From positions 1 to 11,180 of the forward strand of contig WJJC01000203.1 in the NCBI GenBank assembly GCA_014729945.1: a stretch of DNA of 11,180 nt. Reading direction: 5' to 3'. Shown one piece after another: positions 6,107-11,180 of this stretch. Below the pieces are notes generated by a model. That model was not told the DNA's origin. It saw nothing but the letters and a program-made list of their open reading frames with translations, and ran no database searches. A program made the position numbers and the translations under genes. This DNA is from Candidatus Bathyarchaeota archaeon (GTDB lineage Archaea > Thermoproteota > Bathyarchaeia > TCS64). The first letter of the stretch is position 1. Each line of letters opens with the position of its first letter.

Positions 6107-7489
6107 ATGTCAATATGGAACGAGATAAAGAAAGATATTATTCAAGATATAAAGCCATCAACTAAAGAAAGAAAGCAGTTAATGAATTTCACTGAGGAAC
6201 TAATCCATGACATTAACGTCGTTCTCTCTCGTTCGGGGCTTGATGTCGTGGCCGAGTTACATGGGAGCATAGTCCATGATACATGGATTAGCGGTCAGCA
6301 GGATATCGATGTCTTTCTAGTTATAGAAGAATACAGTGAGAAAAAACAGTTAAAACAGGTACTCGACATTCTGAGAGAGAAACTGGATTGGACGTTCACC
6401 ATGGCTTATGCTGAGCATCCGTATCTAAAGACAAAGATTAATGGTTATAAACTGGATATAGTTCCCTGTTATCGAGTGGGAAAAAATGAAACGCTTTACA
6501 GCTCAACTGACAGAACCCCTCTACACACCAGATGGATAGCAACTCACCTAAAAGATCTAGGAAATGAGGTGAGACTGTTGAAACAGTTCTTGAAAACTCT
6601 CGATCTATACGGGGCTGAGATAAGGGTAGGTGGTTTCAGTGGGTACCTCTGTGAATTACTGGTGATTTATTACGGGGGTTTTTACGAGTTGATGAAAGCC
6701 ACATCTAGTTGGGGTAAAAAAGCGGTTATTACCTTTACGGATGAGGAGCCAAAGGACTTCAAAGACCCATTGATAGTTATTGATCCAGTTGATAGGTATA
6801 GAAATGTGGCCTCAGCGCTTAGAAAAGAATCATATTACCATTTTATCTCAGCAGCAAATAGTTTCATCAAAGATCCCAGCATGATCTTCTTTGAAGAAGA
6901 GCCGATTGATGCCTCCAGTGAGAGGATATTATCAATATTAAAGAAGAGGCCATCCGATATCCTCTTTTTAATTATAGAAGAAAGTAAAGCAAATGTTGCT
7001 GATGTTTTATGGGGGCAGCTACGTAAATCAAAAAAAGCCTTAAAACAAAAAATAGATAAAAAAGGTTTCAAGGTATTACGATCTACAGCTTGGAGTAATG
7101 AAGATACACGCCACATTTTGATATTCGAGTTAGAGTCCCAAAATATATCTGATGTCCTGAAACACATGGGTCCTCCAGCATATATGCTAAATAACGTGGA
7201 AGAATTCATTGAAATTTACCGGGATAACCCGGATACAATCGCCGGCCCCGAGATAAGGGGTGACAGATGGTATGTTATTATTAGACGTGATTATGCAAAC
7301 ATCAAGGATTTGATGGGGGAGCTACTCTCTGATGGAGGGAGATCCATAGGGGTCTCCAAGAAGCTGGCTGTTCGTATACTCCAGCATCACAGGGTTTTAG
7401 TGAACCAGGAGATTGAAAGCTATCTTATTGAAGGTTTTGAGGATTTTCTGTGTAAATGGTTAAGAGGAAGACCGATCTGGATTGAATAA
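6107..7489 (+). CDS. cca: Archaeal (class I) CCA tRNA nucleotidyltransferase
   Basis: Adds or repairs the 3' terminal CCA of tRNAs from CTP and ATP without a nucleic-acid template. The nucleotidyltransferase core has GS at 53-54, the two metal-binding aspartates in QQDIDVF (D66, D68) and the third in KLDIVPCYRV (D117). EIRVGGFSGYLCELL (171-185) is a family block of the central domain, and the rest forms the tail and body domains. Length 460 is in the usual range (about 430-460). From memory, A. fulgidus has Glu at the first metal ligand; here it is Asp. It has a good Shine-Dalgarno, follows thpR by 30 bases, and overlaps the next gene by 8 bases. The only tRNA gene in the window already encodes CCA, so the role there would be repair. 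Confidence 0.94.
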   Translation: MSIWNEIKKDIIQDIKPSTKERKQLMNFTEELIHDINVVLSRSGLDVVAELHGSIVHDTWISGQQDIDVFLVIEEYSEKKQLKQVLDILREKLDWTFTMAYAEHPYLKTKINGYKLDIVPCYRVGKNETLYSSTDRTPLHTRWIATHLKDLGNEVRLLKQFLKTLDLYGAEIRVGGFSGYLCELLVIYYGGFYELMKATSSWGKKAVITFTDEEPKDFKDPLIVIDPVDRYRNVASALRKESYYHFISAANSFIKDPSMIFFEEEPIDASSERILSILKKRPSDILFLIIEESKANVADVLWGQLRKSKKALKQKIDKKGFKVLRSTAWSNEDTRHILIFELESQNISDVLKHMGPPAYMLNNVEEFIEIYRDNPDTIAGPEIRGDRWYVIIRRDYANIKDLMGELLSDGGRSIGVSKKLAVRILQHHRVLVNQEIESYLIEGFEDFLCKWLRGRPIWIE

Positions 7490-8234
7490 ATACATTCCAC
7501 TGGGTGAAACACTGGATAACAAGGTAGGCGAGTTCCTGTGCTGGCCTCAATACGAGGAGAAGAGAGCCAAGAATAGAATGAGTCAATTAGAAAAGCTTGG
7601 CGTTGAAGCAGTAGCTATTGGGGGACCTCATGTCGTACTTGGAACTCCTATTCTAGGAAAGGGCCACACTGGTGTAGTGTTAAGAGCATTATATCGTGGA
7701 CAAGAGGTAGCGCTTAAGGTTCTTCGAACAGATACTAATAGACAGAGTATGAGGCGTGAAGCGGGTTTTCTATCCCATGCTAATGAGCATGGTTTGGGGC
7801 CTGAGATGTTTTGTTTTAGTCATGATTTCATTGTAATGGAGTTAATACAGGGCGAGTATTTCGGTGAGTGGGTTAGAGATAACCTAGATAATCCTTCTAT
7901 AGTACGAGCGCACATCAGGGAGATCCTAGATATTTCCTGGCGTCTTGACAGGTCTGGTCTGGATCATGGTGAATTAAACCGTATAAGGCGTCATTATATA
8001 GTTACGGAGGAGGGAATTAGGATTATTGACTTTGAGTCATCCAGTTTTGAGAGAACCCCCAGTAATCTTACCAGCACGGTACAGAGCATATTCTTGAATC
8101 ATCGCTTCGCCACTCTTCTAAAAAAGGTTCACTCAATACCTAATAAGAAGGAATTAATTGGTGCTGTTAGAGAATATAAGGGGAATTTCTCTCAGGAAGA
8201 ATATGATAGGGTTTTGCGTGTTTGTAACCTGTGA
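7482..8234 (+). CDS. COG2112 RIO-like predicted serine/threonine protein kinase
   Basis: A small archaeal kinase-like protein. Seen: the N-terminal family block ending in RMSQLEKLGVEAVAIGG (about 32-48), the glycine-rich loop GKGHTGVV (59-66), the ATP lysine in VALK (K79), a helix-C glutamate (E93), VMELIQGEYFGEW (118-130), the catalytic-loop segment GLDHGELNR (159-167) and IDFES (182-186) in place of DFG. The catalytic aspartate position of the RIO/Bud32 HGD motif is Glu164 here; I recall HGE as the norm in COG2112. The start is TTG 7482, overlapping the end of cca by 8 bases; the next in-frame ATG (codon 33) would remove conserved residues. GAGGA lies about 13 bases upstream. The substrate is unknown; the operon suggests tRNA or ribosome-related work. 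Confidence 0.85.
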   Translation: MNKYIPLGETLDNKVGEFLCWPQYEEKRAKNRMSQLEKLGVEAVAIGGPHVVLGTPILGKGHTGVVLRALYRGQEVALKVLRTDTNRQSMRREAGFLSHANEHGLGPEMFCFSHDFIVMELIQGEYFGEWVRDNLDNPSIVRAHIREILDISWRLDRSGLDHGELNRIRRHYIVTEEGIRIIDFESSSFERTPSNLTSTVQSIFLNHRFATLLKKVHSIPNKKELIGAVREYKGNFSQEEYDRVLRVCNL

Positions 8235-8254
8235 TTATAAGGAATATAGGCTGA

Positions 8255-8261
8255 TTTTTTT
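8255..8261 (+). terminator. Oligo-T terminator of the thpR-cca-kinase operon
   Basis: Seven consecutive T residues start about 20 bases after the kinase stop codon. Archaeal RNA polymerase typically stops at such U-tracts without needing a hairpin. The inverted repeat just downstream could assist, but it lies on the wrong side for a classical intrinsic terminator. Confidence 0.5.
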
Positions 8262-8268
8262 ATCGGGA

Positions 8269-8284
8269 TATACGATTTCGTATA
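8269..8284. repeat. Perfect 16-base inverted repeat TATACGA-TT-TCGTATA
   Basis: Two 7-base arms separated by TT, with no mismatch. The size and symmetry are like an operator for a dimeric regulator, and a two-base loop makes an RNA hairpin unlikely without opening a pair. It lies 35 bases after the kinase stop and about 230 bases before the tRNA, far from any clear promoter. Confidence 0.6.
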
Positions 8285-8478
8285 CATTAAGCAGTATTAG
8301 TACACTTTTTGATTAAATCTTTATCATAAATAAGCTGTTATGAAAGTTCGTTTAGTGAAAGAAAGTGTAATCTAGGTGGGACGATATTACCTCTGTTTGG
8401 TATACATTTGTTAACAAGCCGATATTGGATTTAAAAAATTGTTTTAATATAAATCTCAGTATCCCAATCATGTAGGAA

Positions 8479-8488
8479 GATTTAAAGT
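8479..8488 (+). promoter_or_regulatory. TATA box of the tRNA-Pro gene
   Basis: GATTTAAAGT with its TTTAAA core at 8481-8486 sits about 34 bases before the mature tRNA 5' end, leaving a leader of a few bases for RNase P to remove. It is preceded by purine-rich AGGAA, a possible BRE. Assigned by position and composition. Confidence 0.55.
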
Positions 8489-8516
8489 TTGGATGCTGAT
8501 TCTATGGTTCTGGACT

Positions 8517-8593
8517 GGGGCCGTGGTCTAGCTTGGTATGATCCGCGCTTGGGGTGTGCGAGATCGTGAGTTCAAATCTCACCGGTCCCACCA
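8517..8593 (+). tRNA. tRNA-Pro (anticodon GGG), 3' CCA encoded
   Basis: A complete cloverleaf can be drawn. The acceptor GGGGCCG (8517-8523) pairs with CGGTCCC (8583-8589) with one G-U pair. The D arm starts at 8526. The anticodon stem CGCGC/GTGCG (8544-8548, 8556-8560) closes the 7-base loop TTGGGGT with anticodon GGG at 8551-8553. The variable loop is 8561-8565. The T arm GTGAG-TTCAAAT-CTCAC is 8566-8582. A73 is 8590 and CCA 8591-8593 is in the genome. It reads CCC and CCU codons. No intron is present. It is convergent with panB, whose stop is only 10 bases away. Confidence 0.96.
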
Positions 8594-8603
8594 TTTTCCC
8601 CTT
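8594..8603 (+). terminator. T-rich terminator after tRNA-Pro
   Basis: TTTTCCCCTT follows directly after the CCA end. The short T-tract in the 10-base gap before the convergent panB stop is the only available termination signal for the tRNA transcript. Confidence 0.4.
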
Positions 8604-9470
8604 TCACTCATAGTCACCACTGTAACAGTGTTCACTTGAGGGAAAGACCTCGTTTCTTACATCATAACAGTATTTACCGATGGAGTCAATGATTATTGAG
8701 GCTAAGTCAGCGTACTGTTTCACGAAAGACGGTTTCTTCAATAGCGCTGGATCCTGTAATCCCAGTATATCATGCAGAATTAATAATTGTCCATCAAGAT
8801 GCGGACCCGCTCCGATCCCATAAACGGGTATATCAACAGATTCTTTCAGATATTTACCGGCCTCAGGTGGCATAGCTTCAAGGAGAACCAAGTGACACCC
8901 GGCCTCCTCCAATGACAATATATCCTTTTTCAGCATCTCTATTTGATCCTTGTTCTTGCCCTGAATCCTGTATCCACCTAACTGAGCTAGGTTTTGGGGT
9001 GTTAATCCAAGATGCCCCATAACCACGATGCCTGCATCTACCATCGCTTTAACCCTTGGCGCGATGCGTCTCCCGCCTTCGCATTTTACTGCGTCACATC
9101 CAGCCTCTGAGATGAAACGCCCAGCGTTTCTTATCGCTGATTCATCAGATGGCTGATAGGACATGAAGGGCATATCGCCTATTACGAAAGCCCTACTTGT
9201 AGCCTTAGTTACTGCTTTACAGTGATGTATCATCTCATCCATACCAACAGAAACAGTTGACTTAAAACCTAACGTGGTGTTTGCAACACTGTCACCAACT
9301 AGAAGCATATCCACCCCAGCGAGATCAGCAAACTTAGCCATAGGATAATCATAGGCTGTTAAGAAGACCGCTTTCTTCCTTTTTTGTTTATTTTTTTCTA
9401 AAGTATATAGAGATACTTTTTTGATTAGTCTTTTCTTCTTAGAAGAATCTTTCTTGTGTTTTATATTCAC
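8604..9470 (-). CDS. panB: 3-methyl-2-oxobutanoate hydroxymethyltransferase (ketopantoate hydroxymethyltransferase)
   Basis: Transfers a hydroxymethyl group from methylenetetrahydropterin to 2-oxoisovalerate to give ketopantoate, the first committed step towards pantothenate and CoA. Motifs in order: TAYDYPMAKFAD (38-49), LVGDS with metal ligand D60, IGDMPF with D99, AVKCEGG with E131, MGHLGLTPQ (151-159), LEAMPPE with the catalytic Glu position E198, and GIGAGPHLDGQLLILHDILGL (218-238). All four residues that match the E. coli metal and catalytic residues are present. Residues 1-33 form an unusually lysine-rich N-terminus. The start is GTG 9470: an in-frame TAA lies four codons upstream, and the first in-frame ATG (codon 44) is already past the conserved TAYD. 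The only strong Shine-Dalgarno, AGGAGAT, is 13 bases away and is better placed for a short out-of-frame ORF. The flavodoxin gene is 104 bases upstream. Confidence 0.95.
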   Translation of the reverse strand: MNIKHKKDSSKKKRLIKKVSLYTLEKNKQKRKKAVFLTAYDYPMAKFADLAGVDMLLVGDSVANTTLGFKSTVSVGMDEMIHHCKAVTKATSRAFVIGDMPFMSYQPSDESAIRNAGRFISEAGCDAVKCEGGRRIAPRVKAMVDAGIVVMGHLGLTPQNLAQLGGYRIQGKNKDQIEMLKKDILSLEEAGCHLVLLEAMPPEAGKYLKESVDIPVYGIGAGPHLDGQLLILHDILGLQDPALLKKPSFVKQYADLASIIIDSIGKYCYDVRNEVFPSSEHCYSGDYE

Positions 9471-9477
9471 CAGGCAT
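9439..9477 (-). CDS. Possible 12-codon leader ORF overlapping the panB start
   Basis: ATG 9477 is preceded at 6 bases by AGGAGAT (9482-9488), the best Shine-Dalgarno near panB. The ORF encodes MPGEYKTQERFF and ends with TAA at 9439-9441, inside the panB N-terminus, in the other frame. The panB GTG lies 7 bases after this ATG. It could couple or compete with panB initiation, or its TTC-TAA end could be a +1 shift site into the panB frame. Chance cannot be excluded. Confidence 0.3.
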   Translation of the reverse strand: MPGEYKTQERFF

Positions 9478-9514
9478 TTTTATCTCCTGCTAGTCCCTTC
9501 AAACTAATTATGCG

Positions 9515-9522
9515 GTTATAAG
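9515..9522 (-). promoter_or_regulatory. Candidate TATA box for panB
   Basis: On the minus strand CCTTATAACC (core TTATAA, 9516-9521) would place a transcript start near 9492, just upstream of the AGGAGAT element. A separate promoter is plausible because an oligo-T tract lies between the flavodoxin stop and panB. Assigned by spacing only. Confidence 0.35.
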
Positions 9523-9567
9523 GATGGTTCACCGAAACTAGGTAAAGCACTTTAAAAACAAACTCAT

Positions 9568-9574
9568 AAAAAAA
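9568..9574 (-). terminator. Oligo-T terminator after the flavodoxin gene
   Basis: On the minus strand seven T residues follow immediately after the flavodoxin TAA, and a second T-rich stretch (GTTTGTTTTT) follows at about 9551-9561. This is the form of an archaeal terminator and separates the gene from panB. Confidence 0.55.
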
Positions 9575-10039
9575 TTAAGAAACTAGGGTTTTAGCCCAAC
9601 TAAAAGCTTTCTCTACCTCTCCCTCTCGTAGAGGACCTTCCCTACCCGTAACGACAAAACCCTTGTTTTCGCCAACCAAATCACCACCCTTCTTGACAAG
9701 CTTATCTCCAATGGGTTTGGCTGCATAACCAAAGATTTTAACCATAAACTTCAGAAAGGGGTTACCAACATCCTCTGGATCCATTCTCGTATCAAACCCC
9801 GCTACCTTAACGCCTTCTAAGCTTTTTGATGGTATCTCATTAAGGAAGCTCTTTATGGCGTCCGACGGCCTAAATCCTCGTGTGGGGGAGCCAACTATTA
9901 AGAGATCCCATTCACTTAGAGTGCCTAACTCAACACCTTCCGGGCGCTTAACCACGCTGCCTTCAATTGATTCTCCTATCGCTTGGGCAACCTTCTCTGT
10001 ATTACCAAAATATGAATCATAAACTACTAAGGTTTTCAT
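9575..10039 (-). CDS. Flavodoxin-like FMN protein
   Basis: A small cytosolic electron carrier. The N-terminal strand LVVYDS is followed by the FMN phosphate loop, here DSYFGNTEKVA (8-18), where the usual first Thr/Ser of the loop is Ser9 and the final Thr is Thr14. DLLIVGSPTRGF (45-56) is the second FMN-contacting loop and VKVAGFDTRM (77-86) the third strand. Length 154 is typical for a short-chain flavodoxin-domain protein. ATG 10039 has GGATG about 8 bases upstream. It stands alone between a terminator and a divergent promoter shared with the TusA-like gene. The partner is unknown; hydrogenase-Hdr, a ferredoxin-dependent enzyme or a radical SAM protein are all possible. Nothing indicates a haem or di-iron domain. 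Confidence 0.88.
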   Translation of the reverse strand: MKTLVVYDSYFGNTEKVAQAIGESIEGSVVKRPEGVELGTLSEWDLLIVGSPTRGFRPSDAIKSFLNEIPSKSLEGVKVAGFDTRMDPEDVGNPFLKFMVKIFGYAAKPIGDKLVKKGGDLVGENKGFVVTGREGPLREGEVEKAFSWAKTLVS

Positions 10040-10145
10040 CTTAAAAACATCCTTACATGGCTAAGATTAAATTTCTTTCTAAAATAGTTACACCCATCCA
10101 TCAGTTTAGCTTATATCAAACCGTATTGTTTAACAATAGAGCACC
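10040..10145. promoter_or_regulatory. Divergent promoter region between the flavodoxin and TusA-like genes
   Basis: A 106-base spacer. On the plus strand GCTTATATC (10109-10117) lies about 32 bases before the TTG start, giving a leader of only about 7 bases. On the minus strand GAAAGAAATTTAATC (10065-10079), with a BRE-like purine run, is centred about 31 bases before the flavodoxin ATG. Neither strand shows a longer operator-like repeat. Confidence 0.45.
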
Positions 10146-10370
10146 TTGAAACCAGACAAAGAAATAGACTGCCTTGGTCTCTTCTGCCCCGAACCAATAT
10201 TCAGAACAAGAAGGGCCCTGGATGAACTGGAAAAAGGACAGATTCTAAAAATAACCGCAGACGATCCAGCAGCTGAAGAAGACTTAAAGAGGATAGCCAA
10301 GAGATTAGATTACACAATACTCGAGATAAGCCATGATGGGCCTGAAGTGACCATCTATATAAAAAAATAG
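10146..10370 (+). CDS. TusA/SirA-family sulfur carrier protein
   Basis: A 74-residue protein of the TusA family, which carries persulfide sulfur on one cysteine. The signature is DCLGLFCPEPIFRTRRAL: C14-P15-x-P17 is the CPxP active site, followed by helix 1, then LKITADDPAAEEDLKRIAKR (35-54). Cys9 is a second cysteine near the N-terminus. The start is TTG 10146, since an in-frame TAG lies three codons upstream and no other start precedes Cys14. There is no Shine-Dalgarno, and the TATA box spacing suggests a nearly leaderless mRNA. The IscS-like gene begins 51 bases later on the same strand, so sulfur transfer or Fe-S assembly is the likely context, although that partner seems catalytically impaired. 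Confidence 0.9.
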   Translation: MKPDKEIDCLGLFCPEPIFRTRRALDELEKGQILKITADDPAAEEDLKRIAKRLDYTILEISHDGPEVTIYIKK

Positions 10371-10421
10371 AAAAACCCACCAATGTTTTAATCTAATAAA
10401 TGACATGAGTTCTTGAATAAT

Positions 10422-11180
10422 ATGCAGGTCTATTTAGATTATGGGGCCGGTAAACCAGTTGATCCAAGAATAATTGATGTGATGAATAAAGGGCACACTG
10501 AGATTTATGGGAATCCAGCTAGTTTTCACAACAAAGGATTTGAAGCACTCAATATTCTCAACGAATCAAGAGCAACTGTCGCTAGACTCATTAATGCAGA
10601 GCCTGAGGAAATAATCTTTACTTCAGGAGCTACGGAAGCCAATAATCTAGCGTTAAAAGGAGCGGCAAACAGATACAGAAAGAAGGGAAACAAGATAGTA
10701 ATATCTGCTGTTGAACATATCAGCGTAATTAACATAACGAAGACACTTACAAGAGAAGGTTTCAACATAGAGACATGCCCAGTAAATGAATACGGTGTTA
10801 TTAAGCTAAAAGAGCTGGAGAAACTTGTTGATGCAGATACAGTACTCGTATCAGTAATGACGGCTAATGGCGAGATAGGCACCATACAACCCATTAAAGA
10901 GATAGCAGAAATAACTCACAGCCATGACGCAATATTTCACACCGATGCAACAGCGGCGATAGGGCAAATAAAACTGGATGCTAAAGACCTGAAAGCCGAT
11001 CTAATGACGCTGAGCAGTAACGATATATATGGACCCAAGGGTGTTGGGGCACTTTACATTAGAAAAGGGATTAGATTAACCCCGCATATGATCGGAGGAG
11101 GACAAGAAAATGGCCTCAGATCAGGGACTGAGAACATCCCCGGAATAATGGGATTAGCAAAAGCAGTTGAAATAGCATTA
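10422..11180 (+). CDS. IscS/NifS-like cysteine desulfurase homologue lacking the PLP lysine (3' end beyond right edge)
   Basis: A fold-type I aminotransferase-like protein of the NifS/IscS group; 253 codons are visible. Family motifs: YLDYGAGKPVDP (4-15), YGNPASFH (29-36), FTSGATEANNLALKG (66-80), SAVEH with H99, HTDATAAIG (173-181), IYGPKGVGALYIRKG (202-216) and GGGQENGLRSGTENIPG (225-241). The Schiff-base lysine in the canonical HK-x-x-GPKG motif is Asp201, and the preceding His is Asn200. The Gln of DAxQA is Ala178, and ANNE reads ANGE (G150). Reading frame and flanks are intact, so this is not a sequencing slip. It matches what is reported for A. fulgidus IscS, which has Asp in place of the lysine and no desulfurase activity. 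The persulfide Cys loop would lie beyond the window. ATG 10422 was chosen; TTG 10413 is possible. No clear Shine-Dalgarno. Confidence 0.9.
   Translation, partial: MQVYLDYGAGKPVDPRIIDVMNKGHTEIYGNPASFHNKGFEALNILNESRATVARLINAEPEEIIFTSGATEANNLALKGAANRYRKKGNKIVISAVEHISVINITKTLTREGFNIETCPVNEYGVIKLKELEKLVDADTVLVSVMTANGEIGTIQPIKEIAEITHSHDAIFHTDATAAIGQIKLDAKDLKADLMTLSSNDIYGPKGVGALYIRKGIRLTPHMIGGGQENGLRSGTENIPGIMGLAKAVEIAL

Larger units (their letters stand above)
8235..8516. other. Non-coding spacer between the kinase gene and tRNA-Pro
   Basis: 282 bases, AT-rich. It holds a T7 run (8255-8261) near the end of the plus-strand operon, a perfect inverted repeat (8269-8284), a nine-base direct repeat GTATACATT (8280-8288 and 8400-8408), a TATA-like TTTTAATATAAAT (8442-8454) and the likely tRNA promoter. 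No ORF with a credible start and ribosome-binding site is present on either strand. It is longer than the other spacers here, so a small RNA is possible but not shown. Confidence 0.5.

Noticed and set aside
6835..7209. Minus-strand ORF inside cca
   Set aside because: Antisense shadow of the CCA enzyme C-terminal region, with no family resemblance.
8280..8408. Direct repeat GTATACATT as part of a repeat array or attachment site
   Set aside because: Only two nine-base copies 120 bases apart in AT-rich DNA; no array, integrase gene or tRNA-end duplication is present.
8352..8471. 39-codon minus-strand ORF in the spacer before tRNA-Pro
   Set aside because: No Shine-Dalgarno and no recognisable motif; the composition is that of AT-rich non-coding DNA, and the ORF crosses the tRNA promoter area.
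10526..10894. Minus-strand hydrophobic, Ser-rich ORF
   Set aside because: Lies entirely inside the IscS-like gene, whose motifs are unmistakable; it is a frame shadow.
11007..11030. Asn-Asp in the IscS-like protein as a frameshift or assembly error
   Set aside because: Flanking motifs stay in frame on both sides, other PLP contacts are changed as well, and the same substitution is reported in A. fulgidus IscS.
1..11180. CRISPR array, insertion sequence, prophage or defence island
   Set aside because: No regularly spaced repeats, transposase, integrase, nuclease or toxin-antitoxin motif was found on either strand; the genes are mainly core archaeal metabolism and RNA processing.

Overview
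The window is a gene-dense piece of an archaeal chromosome, probably from an anaerobic, non-halophilic organism. Archaeal markers are the class I tRNA CCA-adding enzyme, the UPF0200 and UPF0201 proteins, the COG2112 RIO-like kinase, an Mvh-type [NiFe] hydrogenase next to HdrA, TATA boxes about 26 bases before likely transcript starts, several genes with little or no leader, and oligo-T terminators. I could not fix the lineage by reading alone; an Archaeoglobus-like, TACK or Asgard relative would all be compatible. No insertion sequence, phage gene, CRISPR array or rRNA is visible. At least five starts are GTG or TTG.

Layout. Positions 1-3536 (minus strand) hold an operon read mvhG > mvhA > hdrA: the small and large subunits of an F420-non-reducing hydrogenase and an HdrA-like flavoprotein that runs off the left edge. 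Positions 3732-5433 (minus) hold three tightly packed genes: an NrdG-like radical SAM activase, a UPF0200 P-loop kinase-like protein and a UPF0201 protein. Positions 5519-8234 (plus) hold an RNA-processing operon: ThpR 2H phosphodiesterase/ligase, CCA tRNA nucleotidyltransferase and a COG2112 RIO-like kinase. A 282-base non-coding stretch leads to tRNA-Pro(GGG) at 8517-8593. Positions 8604-10039 (minus) hold panB (first step of pantothenate/CoA synthesis) and a flavodoxin. Positions 10146-11180 (plus) hold a TusA-family sulfur carrier and the first 253 codons of an IscS/NifS-like protein.

Three proteins keep their family fold but lack textbook cofactor residues. MvhG has Asp12 where the first Cys of the proximal [4Fe-4S] cluster should be. 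HdrA has lost most cysteines of its inserted ferredoxin domain. The IscS-like protein has Asn-Asp in place of the His-Lys that carries PLP and also lacks the usual PLP-contacting Gln. The last resembles the reported desulfurase-inactive IscS of Archaeoglobus fulgidus; the first has a precedent in the Asp-ligated proximal cluster of the actinobacterial-type hydrogenase of Ralstonia eutropha. Together they suggest altered H2-driven electron transfer, and Fe-S/sulfur metabolism in which the IscS homologue may act as scaffold or ligand donor rather than as a sulfur-releasing enzyme.

Two genes, mvhG and panB, have weak or poorly spaced ribosome-binding sites of their own, but each is preceded and overlapped by a short out-of-frame ORF with a good Shine-Dalgarno sequence. 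This may mean translational coupling, or start-site regulation.
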